64,000 bases of DNA, taken from contig BRON01000003.1 of assembly GCA_024345305.1 (NCBI GenBank), forward strand, positions 1,116,001 to 1,180,000, read 5' to 3'. The notes under the pieces are model-generated. The model was not told the DNA's origin. It saw only the letters and a program-made list of their open reading frames with translations, and did not search any database. A program made the position numbers and the translations under genes. Below are positions 12,288 through 23,966 of the stretch, piece by piece (the stretch's first letter is position 1; the number at the start of each line of letters is the position of its first letter). The stretch is from Mrakia gelida. Its lineage: Eukaryota > Basidiomycota > Tremellomycetes > Cystofilobasidiales > Mrakiaceae.

Positions 12288-13172
12288 CGGCAGCACGATC
12301 TTGGACTGAACGAGAAGAGGAAGGGAAGCGGAAGGGTGTTTTTGGAGGTGTTGATGGGGTTGGGGCGAGGAAGGGAAGTTGATGGGGAGGAAGCGGTCGG
12401 GTCGCGTTCGAAAAGTCAAGGACGTGTCGAGATCAACGGGGTTCACGTGTAGAATTTTCGTGGATGACTCTCTGGGCTGACAGATTGAGAAGAATGGTCA
12501 TAAGCTAGATATGCGAGCGCCAAAAGCGCCAAATCCTCCGTTCAACAGACCTTTCGGTCATCCCTCCAGCTCGAAGGTCTACGACCCTCATTCTCGCGAG
12601 CTCGTGCCCTCCTTCCCCTCCCTCGCTGTCTGTCCGTCGTTCGCCGGCCCTTCGCGTCCGTCCTACGTCCTTCGAGGTTCGAGAGCATGTTCCTGGGGTT
12701 GAGCGTAAGGTCTGGAGGTGGTTTCCGAGCGCGTTGGCGGGCTGCAGGAGCGAGGAGCGAGGGTCGTCCGATCGAGTGGAGTTGTTGGTGAGCTTCCGAG
12801 TCCTGCTCCTCCCCCGTGGTCGTCGCTGTTGTCCCAAAAGCTGCCAGACGCGAACGAACGAGTGTGATCAGCTTGATCAGATCTTCTCCATCGTCTGACC
12901 TCGCTATCCTCCAGCCCAGCAACACGCTCAAAGCGAAACGAAAGAAAGACTCACGACGGTCGTTCGGTCTAACCCTCCGTCTCTTCCGATCCCCTCCCCT
13001 TCACACCCTCCCCCTGCCTCCCCTCCCACTCCCACTACCGCAAAACCCACCCCATTCGACTCCCCTCCATCCCAGCATCCCTCCCATCCCAAAACCGAGG
13101 TCAACAACTCGTTCCCTAACTCAAGAAGAAGCGTCGTCGAACGTCGAGCCCCATCTCCTCTCCTCCCTCTCT
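12288..13172. other. Region between importin start and small membrane-protein ORF
   Basis: Upstream region of the importin gene. On the minus strand there are splice-like signals (a GTGAGT donor near 12954 and CAG acceptors near 12905 and 12842) and open but unrecognised frames between 12505 and 12931. They could be the 5' leader exons of the importin transcript or 3' exons of the ORF at 13173-13487. I cannot choose between these and assign no product. Confidence 0.4.
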
Positions 13173-13487
13173 TCACATCTTCCACCCACCCCAGAACCAG
13201 ACCACCCCACCCACCAAACCCAACACCAACCCCAGGCCTATCCATTTCCTGATCCCCTGCGTTGCTGATCCAACGGGATCGCTCGGGTCGCTGCTCGAGG
13301 AGGCAGAGGGAGGAAGGAGAGGATCCGTTTCTCGTCGACTTGTTGATGAGCTCGTCGTTGGGTTGGGTTTCGGAACTGATGGTTTGGAAGGAGAAGCGAA
13401 AGCGCCTGAGAAGTTGGTAGAGAAAGGTGTGCCGGCGAGGGAGGAGGAAGAGCTTTTCTTGGTTGGAGTTTGGTGAGAGGAGGACAT
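13173..13487 (-). CDS. Small Ser-rich protein with C-terminal membrane segment (hypothetical)
   Basis: A 104-residue ORF. The N-terminal 75 residues are Ser/Pro/Thr-rich and likely disordered. They are followed by GIRKWIGLGLVLGLVGGVVW, a single strong hydrophobic segment 10 residues from the stop, which is the layout of a tail-anchored membrane protein. It lies head to head with the FUSC-like gene across a 343-nt gap. No family is recognised. A GTGGGT donor just after the membrane segment could extend the gene into further exons towards 12500, so the C-terminus is uncertain. It may also be a chance frame, though the clean Met start and membrane segment argue for a real gene. Confidence 0.38.
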   Translation of the reverse strand: MSSSHQTPTKKSSSSSLAGTPFSTNFSGAFASPSKPSVPKPNPTTSSSTSRRETDPLLPPSASSSSDPSDPVGSATQGIRKWIGLGLVLGLVGGVVWFWGGWKM

Positions 13488-13830
13488 GGTGGGCGTTGGA
13501 GGGGAAGACAGAGGCGATCGGATGAGGGGGAGGAAGGGTCACGAGCAGAGGAGGTTTGGTTTGGTTGACGTTTTTTGAGCTTGTTTTGCTGGACGGATGC
13601 AATTTTTCTTCGTTGGGAGGAGAGATGAGACGGATTTGACCGATAAAGTCGGTTTGCGGTGATGTCGGAGGAGAAACGTAGCTTGGTGGGAACGAGGAAA
13701 CAAACTCTCGAAGCTGAAGCATGAATGAGTTCGACCTCAACACCCGTCCCCTCCCTTCCTCTTTCCTTCACCTCCCGGTCTACATCCCCATCAACCACAG
13801 AGCCAGGAGACACATCTACACCTTCTGAAG
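13488..13830. promoter_or_regulatory. Divergent intergenic region
   Basis: The 343 nt between the small tail-anchored ORF (-) and the FUSC-like gene (+) must carry both promoters if both genes are real. No TATA box or named operator was recognised. Confidence 0.4.
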
Positions 13831-16800
13831 ATGCCTCTCGCGGTATCCGACCCTCTTTCCTCTTCCCTATCGCACGGCAGCACTCCGCCTTCACCTTTAC
13901 GACCTCCCCCGACGTCCTCCTCCTCGGACCCTCCTCCTGCTGCTCCTCGTCAACGTCGCCCTCACTTCACTCTCGCTCCTTCGATATCCTCGTCAGGCCC
14001 TACACCACCAGAAGACTCCTCAACAACAGCTGCCAGAGTCGAATCGGATTCCTCCGGAAGCGCAAGCGTAGGAGCGAAGGAGAACGACAAGAAGGAAAAG
14101 GTCGATTCGACGAAACCGTCCTTTGGAGCTCGAGTTTGGAAAGTCCTAGCTGCCAATGGAGTTATCCAACTTGACTGGATACCTGGGAAGTTGAACTGGA
14201 CGTCGTTAAAGCCCGTCATTCGATGCGCTCTCGCTGTGAGTGCTTCAAAGCGAGGGAGGGGGGTGAGCTCGAGCTCGAGCTCGACTCGTTTGTTGACTCT
14301 CGGTACTTTCGTTTCCTTCCTTGCAGGGCTGGATCGCGATGCTGCTGCTTCTGATAGGACCTTCTCAGAGAACACTAGGACAGGCTTCGTTCTTCACTCT
14401 AGTCAGTGAGTCTCGTCGTTTTTCTCTCTCTCTAAATCTGACTTGTGGGGGAGGCCGAGCTCGTCGGCGGGTCATCGTCGAGTCGAGCTCACCTTTCTCT
14501 TTTCGATTTTGCAGTTGCCTTCATCACTCCTCCCGACAAGCCGTTCGTGCAGGTTCTCGAGGTTCACTTCTACTCGCTCATTGTGCGTGTCCTTTTTCTG
14601 TTGGCCTTGCGAGAAAGGAAGCTGGACTGACGCGTTCGTTTCGTCTTCAGTTCGTCGCAGCATCTTGTGAGTCCCCGTTCGTCTCACTCTCTCTGAAGGG
14701 TCTTCGACTGACTTGGTTGGGTGTGATGTAGGGGTGTGGGTCATCATAGCAGCAGCGATCTGTTCGGCTGTGAGGCAGACCAAGATCCCTCAGGCTGAAG
14801 CGGACACCAAGCTCGTGAGTTTTCTCAGTCTTCCGACGCGTCTTGCGCTCGTTGGACGCTGACCATCATATTTGCCTTCTCTCTCCTGCAGGTCTTCAGT
14901 GGCTACTACCTCGAACCCAACGTCTCCATCGTCTGCGCTGTCTTTCTCGGAGTTGGATCTGGCTTTTTTGTTTGTTGATCTCCCTCAGTCTCGCCGCGCT
15001 TGTCGTGCTCTTTTCTCATCGTCCCCTCTTCTCGTCGTTTTCGCTCTTCCACAGTGCTGGCTCAAAGTCAAGACAGCTCCTTCAGCGATCACGTTCCCGA
15101 CGGTCTTCTCTTGCATCCAGGTCCGTCCCGCCTTGATTGACTCCAACAACGAGAGAGCTCTTCCGACGCGTCTGATCCTCCCTCCTCGGTTTTCAGATGG
15201 ACGTCGCTCTAACCCTCATTCCTCTGGTTCCCTACGATTACTACCACTCCGGTGAGGTCTTCTACATACCCATGGCCTGTCAAATCGTCGTCAACCTCGT
15301 CGCCGCCCTCGTCGTGTTCCCTTCCTCCCTCTCGGCCTCGTACCTCACCGCCGTCCAAGGTCTTCTCAACCCTCTGCATACGTCCACCTCGGCGCTCCTC
15401 GCTCTCTTCAAGTCGGGTTCGGAGGGAAACGCGAGCTTGGACGATTGGATCGCGCTTGGGGAGGTGATCACGGTGGGGAGGTTGAAGAGTCAGACCGAGG
15501 GGCTGGGAAGTATGATGGCGGTGGAAAGTCCGTTGAAGGCTGATAGTGAGTTGAAATGAGAAGAGGCGAGGCGCGGAGAGGCGAAGAGACGAGACGAGAC
15601 GAGACGCGTGCTGAAATATCCCCTCGTCGCTTTGCTTCTCCTCCTTCCAGTCAGTTTGGGTCGAGTCGCGCCGGAAGATCTACTGAGGCTGGGAGAGAAG
15701 GGGAAGGACGTTTTGCTCAGAGCTGGAGGAGGTGAGCACGAAGCTGAGCCAGCAACGATCCAGACGCGTCGCAATCCAGCTGATCCTTCTTCGCTTCCTC
15801 CCCTCTTCTCAAGTCGCCTTCTTCTTCGAAATCATCCAAACCGCTCTCCGACACACCCACCTCGACTCCCAAGCCTTCAGCGTCCGAAACCATCAAGACG
15901 AACGTCACTCCTTCGCAGACGAAGACCTCTCAACTCGACCCAACTCAGCCAACGCTTCCCCCCTCGCTTCGCCCACTCATTCCCAAACCGATCTCCCTTC
16001 GACCAACCCTGCAACACCTCCTCACCCTCTTCTTGACACCGAGGAGGAGCGTCCTCCTTCCTCGTCGGCTCCCGCGTCAATCCACTCGCCGTTGAGACCG
16101 TCGAGCTCGAGCGGGAGGAAGGATCGATTCCATCTGTCGTTGTCGAACCTGCATCCGAGGCATGGGAGATCGAAGTCGAAGGAGAGGTCGAGTCTGCATG
16201 GAGCGGGAGGGAGTCATCTTAGCTTGTTTGATAAGCTCAAGAAGATTCAGGAGCCCGTGGGAGTGTTCGAAAGTCAGCGATGTGAGTCCGTCGACGCGGC
16301 GAGCTCTTGTTCTTTCATTCCTTCTCTTTTCGCGCTTCCATCTTCTCAATACCTTTTGCTGACTCTTTCCCCCTCCTTTACTGCTTAGACATGGACGTCG
16401 AAAAATCCCTCCAACACGAATCCAGCGACCACATCCACCACCAACTCCACCTCCTCGCTCACTCCTCCATCCCTCTCGTCGAGTCGATCAACAACGCTCT
16501 CAAGCACGGGTCCGAATGGGCCAAGAGGATGAACTCCGATCGTTCGTTTTTCTCGAGTGGGAAGAGCTCGAGAGGGAAGGAGTATGAGGAGGAGAACAAG
16601 AGGATTTCGGACGGGTTGGAGAAGGAGATTGATGATTATAGGAAGAGAGGGAGGTTGGAGGTTTTAGATCCTTATAAGGTGAGCTTTGAAGGTTCTCAAA
16701 GCTTGGGATTCTCTTAGGGGTCTCGTTCCCAGTAGCACCTCTCCTCTTGCAGGGTGGCGAAAGCGAGTCAAACCCGACGCGTCGAAGCTGACCTCCATCC

Positions 16801-19800
16801 TCGCTTTCCTTTCGCTTCGTTCTTCCACAGCACTTCTTCGACCCTTCTCATCCTCCTCCCGACGACGAAGAGTTCCGAAAAATCCCACATCGAGATCTGT
16901 ACTGGTGCTATCAGATGCAGGTGAGTTTGTTCTCTCATTCTCGACGAAACGGGACGCGACGAGGAGGTGGTTGTTCGACCAGAGCCTCGCCTTTCGCTGA
17001 CTCTTAATTTCCCTCGCGTTACCCTTCCCGATCAGTTTACCCTCCTCGCCTACGCCTCAGCCGTTCAAGCACTCGTCAAGGAGCAGGAATCGATCGAACT
17101 TCTTCGTCCGAAGGTCCGTTTGGCCTCGCCTTCGCTCCTCGTCTTTCGGCCCTCTTCTGTTCTGACTATTAGCCCTTTGCCTCTCGCGCTTCCTCTCCTC
17201 CCTTCACCAGAAGAAACTTTGGTTCCCCAAACCCGCCTTCCCCACTGGTTTCTTCACCTCGCCCAACAAGGACGAGGACGAAGGAGAAGGAGGAGACGCG
17301 TTCGTCGAGGATCCGGAGAACATCGCCGGACTTCAACCTCGATCGGACGCCGTCAACTCAACGACAGCTCAACGACGAGACCCCGATGCCCTCGCTCCAG
17401 ATTCTCCGTTTCGTTTCATCCTTGCTCGACTGCATCGAGGGACTTCAGTGCTCGGTTCGACCCAGTTCCTGTTCGCCGTCAAGGCTGGGATCTTGACGGT
17501 TCTCGTCGCTACCCCTTCTTGGACTCCTTCAACGGCAAAAATCTTTTACGAGAACCGAGGGCTCTGGGCATTGATCATGGCTCAACTCAGTCAGTTCAAA
17601 ACCTACTATTCTCTCGTCTTTCTGCGTAGACTGACCCGCAACGTCGCCTTCCTCTTCAGCTCTCGCTCTCTACTCTGTAAGTTTGACCCTCGTTCGGCTT
17701 CTCACTTCGCTTTAGCCCTCCACTGACTCTTTCTCGTTTGTACGTCCTCGCCCGTACAGGGAGAAACTGCGATGGCTTGGGTGGGTCGAGTGATGGGCAC
17801 CTTCGCCGGTTGCGTCGTCGGGCTGCTCGTTTGGAGCATAGGAGCAGGAGGGACTGGGAAAGGAACCCCTTGGGGAATGGTGAGTCGTGTCTTTCTTTCG
17901 ACTCTGCCTGAGCGACAAGGATGTCTCGTTGAACGGCGAAGCAGAGCTGGGAGGAGGTGCGGAGGTCCGCTTGTCCGTCCCTCGCTCACACTCGACTCGA
18001 CTTGTTATCTTCTCAGGGAGCCGCGTGCGCCGTCTCGTTTCCGATGATCATGATGGTGCGGCTTTACTACCCTGGGCCTCCGTTGACTCGGATCATCTTT
18101 TCAGGTGAGTCTTCGAATTTCGTTTCGTTCATCGGGTCGAGATTCGAAGCTGACTCGCTTTTCTTTCTCCGCACGCAGTCTCGACGGTGCTAGTTATCGG
18201 GTGAGTCGTCCTAATATTTATGAAGTGAATCGTGGTGTCTGACTACTTGCTTCGTTTCAACAGATACGGTTGGCAAAGTGAGTCGAGCTAGAGAGGAGGA
18301 AAGGTCGCGTCGGAAGACTCTTCGACTGACTTGCTTTCTTCAACCTCCGCAGACGCTCATGGAGTTCAGTACACAGCAGGTTAGCTGATATGTTTCATCT
18401 GTCATACATCTTCCTCTGAGGCTGACGTTCTTCTTCTCTCTTCGCTCGCGCAAAAAGCCACTGTTCGTCTCGCTCTTCTGCGAACCGTTCTTTCCCTTCC
18501 TTTCCTCGCCTGACCTGCCTGCTGCTTTCATCCATCACAACAGTGGGGATTCGACGTAGCCTGGCGAAGATTCCTTCTCGTTCTCATCGGAATCTCAGCA
18601 GCGTGGTTCTGGTCTTTCGTCCCACCCATCTCATCAGGGAAACAAAGTCTTGTGAGTCGTCGCGTCCTCTTCTCCCTCCAGTTCCAAGTCTTCGCTGACC
18701 TGGCGCTTCCTTTATGCAGCGTCTCTCGTACTCGAAAATGATATCAACCGTCGGAGATGGTCTCTGTGCCATCCTGAGCGAGGCTAACGAGAAGATCGAG
18801 GATCCCGAAGAGCATCTTCGGATCGAGAAGAGTGAGCAGCTCTCGTCTTTATCTCCTCCATTTTCACCTCTTCGAAGAGACGATCCAGTAGCTGAACTCC
18901 TTCGACGTCTTCCAGATCTGATCGCCATGAAGAAAAAGCTCAACCAGTTCGGTCGTTCGTCCTCCTTTCCTTTCCTCTCCTTTCCTCAGGGTCGTGGTCG
19001 TCGAGCACTCTCTACCTCCCTCTTCGTCAAACTGACCTCGCCTCTTCGACCTTCCGACAGTTCGTCATCACAGTATGAGCTACGAGATCTCGCTTCGAGG
19101 ACCCTGGCCGGTCGACCGCTACGAAGCGCTCAAAGCGACGCTCGCCGATCTCACCGCCCTCCTGTCTCAGCTGCAATTCGTTCTTACCACCCTTCGGCCA
19201 GGCTGGAGACGAGCTCTTCTTAAGAGGACTCGACTTATGGATGTCCGATTCGTGAGCTCGCTCCCTCGCTTTCGTTCCTTCTTCCACCAACGCGACAACC
19301 TGACTTCGATTCCCTCTTCACCTCCCGCTTCCCTCAGCTCGGAGACGTTCTCGCGGTCATCTCGCTCTGCGCAACCTGTCTTCGTTCAGCGTCGCCCTTA
19401 CCACAAATCACACCCTGTCCTCTCATCGAGAGATACCTGGAAAGGTTCGTCGTCTCGTTCTTGCTCGTCCCCCTCGACGACTCAAGCTGACTCTCCTTCT
19501 CGCTCTTCTGCAGACATCACGGTCTCCGTATAGACATGGACTACGACGAGTCCGTCCACCACGAAGAGGAAAGTGGAGGAGTACCCCGACACGTCACGGC
19601 AGAGGTTCTAGAGTCGGTGAGTCGCGAATCCTCGAGCTCAATCGAATCGCCCTTCTCGAGCACCAACTGACGCGACTCTTCCTCTCTCTCCTAACCAGAT
19701 TGAGTACATGAACTTCGCGGTCGGGTGTGCCACAGCCTTCGCTATCGTGGGGAGGTTAGACCGGTTGATGGTCATCTCGAAGAGTGAGTTCAGATCGTCG

Positions 19801-19927
19801 ACGAAACGAAGCGCAGACGAGGAGGACGCGCGCTGATCTCTCCCTCTCTCTCACTTCGTTCCTCACAGCTCTTCTCGGCGAGACGTTCCACATCGATGGG
19901 ATCCGAGCAACGAATCTGCACGTCTAG
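13831..19927 (+). CDS. Putative 6TM ER/plasma-membrane transporter, FUSC/aromatic acid exporter-like with DUF2421-type C-terminus
   Basis: Large integral membrane protein of the fungal 'putative ER transporter, 6TM N-terminal' (ArAE_2_N) / brefeldin-sensitivity type, roughly 1,100 residues over about 20 exons. After a disordered N-terminus (about 125 residues) comes a first membrane block: GWIAMLLLLIGPSQRTLG, FFTLVVAFITPPDKPF, ASWVWVIIAAAICSA, VCAVFLGVGSGFF, then IPMACQIVVNLVAALVVFP. A long soluble insert follows (15700-17400). The second block (about 17450-18650) includes QFLFAVKAGILTVLVATPSW, LWALIMAQLTLALYSGETAM, the FUSC-like VGRVMGTFAGCVVGLLVW, then VSTVLVIGYGWQNAHGVQY and LLVLIGISAAWFWSFVPP. 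The DUF2421-like C-terminus runs to IRATNLHV, stop at 19925. It is probably an exporter or membrane homeostasis factor; the substrate is unknown. Two exons are only 16 nt (14651-14666) and 14 nt (18264-18277). Confidence 0.78.
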
Positions 19928-20504
19928 ATCAATCTCCTCCTTCGTTTCGCGTTCACTGCTAGACTCTCTTATGTTCTCGTTTTCGTTTGTTCGCGTGCTC
20001 GCTGTTCTGCTTTGCTTCGCTTTGCCCCTTCGTCTCCCTGTCGCTGCTTCTTTGTGCACTTGGGCATCATATACTACATGTATCTTTGTATCTATGACTA
20101 CATTCGGACGTATCAGAAGGGAAAGAAGGTCGAAGGGAGCCGTCGACGAGGGAAGACCTGTCTCATGTTTGCCGCCGAGTTTTGCGACGTCCATTCTCTC
20201 CCCAATCCGCTCTGATGCAGTGACCAAGCAGAACCAAGATTTGATAGCGAATGCTCGAGCTACGACGGTAAGGTACGAAGGTCTGTAGAGTCCGAGGGAG
20301 GGTAAGAGAAGAGGAAGAATGGAAAATGAAGAGAATCGCGACGCGACGGAGGTCGAGCGGGAACGATGCTACGTAAGTTAACCAAAGATAGCTGGAGCGA
20401 TCAACAGTTCAGGATACTGGAGATGGACTAAGGGGAAAGATTATAGAGACTGAGACGATCGTGAACGTAAGTGAAGGATGTCGTGAACAAAAAGTCGGCG
20501 TCGT
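19928..20504. other. Convergent intergenic region
   Basis: The 577 nt between two converging genes holds their 3' flanks. Short open frames here have no family signal. No terminator-like hairpin stood out by eye. Confidence 0.5.
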
Positions 20505-22644
20505 TCAGTCTTGAGCAGTCTTCTGTCCTTCGTCTGTGGATATCGAAAACGAAGAAGATTGAGGTCAGTGGCAAGCATGGGTAGCATAGTAGAAGCGAGC
20601 TAGCGTGACCTGATACTCACAGTACTGAGGAGGAGGAACCATGTCCCTCGGCGATTCCACGACCGACCCTGCGAGCTGCACCACTTCTGCTGCTGATGCT
20701 CTCGGCTCTTCTCCAAGAACAGTATCCATCATCTCCCTCGTAGCCGAGACTCCTTCCATGATAGGTCGAGACGAGGTAGCGGTGACGGTGGAGACGAAGG
20801 ACTGGACTCGTCCGTCCGACGACGACGCGAACGTGAGGTCAGGAGAGTTGGGACCAGGGAAGTATCCGAGCGTTTGAGGTCGAGGCGACGAAGTTCCGGT
20901 TTGAGAGGTAGATTCGAAGAGGGAGGGAGACTGGGTTGGATCGATCGAGCCCGAGACGAAGGAGGGAGAGTAGTAGACCTCGGGGGTGGGTTTGATCGTC
21001 GCGTCGGGTTCTTCCTTGACGTTGTCTGCAGGTAGAAGAAGGGTCCCAGAGGGTGCGAAGGGACCGTCAGCGCGAGGACTTTTCTACTGGTGAGAAGAGG
21101 CGAGAGGGGCGAGAAAAGCCGAGGTGAACTGACCGAGACCTCCCTCGCCGCCGTCTCCCGTTTTCGACGCTCTGCTTCTCTTCCTCCAGAACCAAAGCAA
21201 TCCAGCGATCAGAGCAGTACCAACGACGCCCCGACGGTTCCTCCAACAATGGCTCCGATGTGGGAAGAGCTGCCGCCTCCAGAAGAAGAGGAGGAGGAGG
21301 AGGCGACGGGAGACGGGACGGTGAGAGGGATGGTTGGGGAGTCACTGAACGACGAGCGAAACGAGCACGAAGGGAGAACGTTCAGCATTTTCCATAGCGT
21401 CAGGTTTAGCCGAGGAAGGTAAAGGCGAACTAACTTTTGAGTTGGAACGGTACCGGCGGGAAGAGCAGCGAAGAAGGTAGGGTTGTCGGGCGTGAGGCAC
21501 GACGTGGTCCCTGAACCGACGAGGTAGCTTAGTGAAGATCCGAGGGTTTTGCTGAGGTGTGAGAGTGACGAGGGGTTAGTTTAGGTTCGAGCTAATTTCG
21601 AGGGGCTGCACAACGAGGACTGAAGGGAACGAACTAGGTCCCAGAGTCGAACATCGCGAACTGGACGAACGAGCCTGCCTGAACGCGAAGAGGCCAGATC
21701 GTCGCTCGGTCGGCGAGATCGGTGATAGGGATATTCCAGCTCGGTCCTCCGGGTACGAGACCTTTTCCGAAGAACATGTAATGGGAGGAAGAGAAGCGGC
21801 AGTCAGCTTAGTTCATCGAAAGCTCGACGCGTCGAGGAGCGGGGGAGAGAACGCGCGACTGACCTGTAATTCCCACAGGGTTCATCGCGTTGGGACCCCA
21901 TTTGATGGAGTAGTCGCCGCACTGGAAGGGAGCGGTGTTGGAGAGGAAGAAGTAGGCGTCCACGGTCGCGGGAATAGAAGCGAGGGAGTCCGTTCCTCCC
22001 TCCTCGTTGTTCGCGACTCGAAGAACCTCGCTTGCTTTCCCTCCGTTGGCTCCGTCGGCTGAATATTGGAGGAGAGCAACGAACTCAGCTCCTCTAGCGA
22101 AGGGAAGTTGAGGAAGGGTGTACCTGCAGAAACGGAAGGATTACACGAAGTCAGCGAGAGCGAAAGATAAGCGAAAGGTGGGCCAGTTCGATCCCGTCCA
22201 GAGTCGACCCCCAGCCCAGAGAAAGAGACCGCTGGAGCCGAAAGAGGCTGGATGCGTACGAGTTTCCAGTTGCTTCGAAAGAGAGATTGCTGAGGACCTG
22301 AGAGAGAGGAAGAGGCGTCGAACACGAAAGGTGAAAGGTCAGCTCCCGCGATCGGACGCTCGCTCCTGTCCCTCTTCGCATCCCTTCTCCTCAGAGAGGT
22401 CTTCTTCATCGCGCGATGATCGCAGCTCTATTGGGAGAGACTCTGGTACTCACTCTTGTCTGGGAACTCGCGGGAATCAAGACGAGGTTGTAGTTGTTCG
22501 AAGTCGATCCGCTCGTCGTCCAAGTCACTTGAAGAGGTCGGCACTGCTGAGGCTGGCTGATCTGGAACGCTTGATGGCAGCGAGGGAGGAGCCAGCGAGG
22601 TATGTGAAGAAGAGAAGAAGATGGAGGAGAGTCGAAGGAGCCAT
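20505..22644 (-). CDS. Secreted single-pass membrane protein with Ser-rich stalk; two apparent frameshifts
   Basis: The start at 22644 gives a clear signal peptide (MAPSTLLHLLLFFTYLAGSS). The ectodomain follows the common basidiomycete secreted-domain pattern FQISQPQQCRPLQVTW ... NLVLIPASSQTR / VLSNLSFEATGNSYTLPQLP ... FVALLQYSADG, with a later FQCGDYSIKWGPNAM segment. It is followed by a Ser-rich stalk (SSSSSSSGGGSSSHIG), a membrane helix (GTALIAGLLWFWRKRSR) and a ~170-residue cytoplasmic tail ending YEGQKTAQD, stop at 20507-20505. Two places need one extra base to keep frame: after the signal peptide (near 22570) and at the entrance to the membrane helix (C run 21229-21232). Both lie in short G/C runs and no GT is available for an intron. 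Either the assembly lost bases or the gene is decayed. Ligand and role are unknown; a cell-surface sensor is possible. Confidence 0.6.
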
Positions 22645-23966
22645 TGTCGAAGGGGAGAGATGGGAGGGAGGAGGGTCGAGGTGGTTGGCAGCTGAAAGCA
22701 AGGAACGAGGGTTCGAGCTTCCAGCTTTCCAGTTCGAAGGCAGGTGCTGGGCATGAGCTTCACCTGTCGACTCGGAAGATTGCTTCGGAGAATATGTAAG
22801 AAAGAAGTCGAATGGAGAAAGGAGCTTCGCTGTTCCGAACAGGGAGATGATTGTCGACGCGTGCTGTCCGAACAGAGACTCGCGTCCAGTGCAACCGCTT
22901 CTTCCGAGATTGAGTTGATCCTATAGATCCGCGGGTATTGAGCTTGCCCTCGAGGGTTCGTGTTGAGGCAAGGTGGAGAACAGCGAGAGGCAGCGCCGAA
23001 ACCGGCTGTCCACACGACGAGGTGGTTGGACGGCGAGTTGGTCGAATGCGACGACGCAGGCGAGGTTGAGAAGAGATCTGCTCAAGCTCCTATGGCCTCT
23101 CAGGTACAGTGGGTGGAAAGAGCCAGCGTCGGTAGAAGGTAGGAGGGCGACGGGAGGGCGGAAGGAGGTGAGGTGAGCTCGAGCGAAGAGAGGTCTTCCC
23201 TCCCTTCGACGATCTCGCTTCGATGACGGTCTAGACGAGCTCCTCCACGTTGACGCCAATTTGGAGCCTTCTGATGTAGGTGTCGGTCTTGCAGTGGCGA
23301 AGAGAGGATGTTTGAGGGAGGGCGGAAGAGGGCTGGAAGTCGAAGGGAAGGGCGGGCGGGAGCGTTCGAGCTCGACCATTCTATCCGAGAGGTTCGAGAG
23401 GTGCGAATCACAACGCTGGCGGCGAGAGATCCTTAATAGGGAAGGGGGTAGGTAGATCTTGGTCCAGAGCAGGAGGAGAAGGGCCGAGGAAAGGAGGAGG
23501 AAAGGATGTTGCAGGAAGAGGGAGGTGAGGCGAGGGGACGAGGGCTGAAAACGAGCCGCCTTCGATGAAATCCTTCTAGTCGAGATGTCGAAGTGAGATC
23601 CAGCGAGCAGATACGTCGGAAAAGAAGAGGAGAAGGGAGTGGGGTGATGGTTGAAGGTCAGGAAGAAGGTAGGAAGAGAGGAGGGCAGGTCGGACTGCGA
23701 AAAGGGTCAGGGCGAAATCAGGTTTGCGCTTTCTCGACGAGCTCTACTTCTTTTCCCTCTTCGTACACATTCCCCTTCGAATTTGTGAGCCCAAACCTCG
23801 CACGTCTATACACCAGCACCCCAGGAACATCTTTCTGACCTCCCTCCCGTTTCAAAAACCTTCCTCCGACCTCTGGAACCTCCTCTTTTCACCTTCGAAC
23901 CTCGTCCTCCTCCCTCCTCGCGACCTCTTCCCTCTCCTTCCCCTACAGCCTACCACATACCTCAAG
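22645..23966. promoter_or_regulatory. Divergent upstream region of secreted-protein gene and RPS11
   Basis: About 1.3 kb without a supported gene. It should hold the promoter of the minus-strand membrane protein and the promoter and leader of RPS11. A C/T-rich stretch from 23820 ends in CCCTACAG at 23940-23947, 19 nt before the RPS11 ATG. That looks like a 3' splice site, so a 5'-UTR intron is possible (a candidate donor GTGAGC lies near 23785). Minus-strand frames at 22921-23411 are Ser/Pro/Arg-rich and unrecognised. Confidence 0.4.

Noticed and set aside
22921..23411. Minus-strand frames of about 100-150 codons upstream of the secreted protein gene
   Set aside because: Arg/Ser/Pro-rich without recognisable segments. 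They could be leader sequence, but there is no support for a gene.
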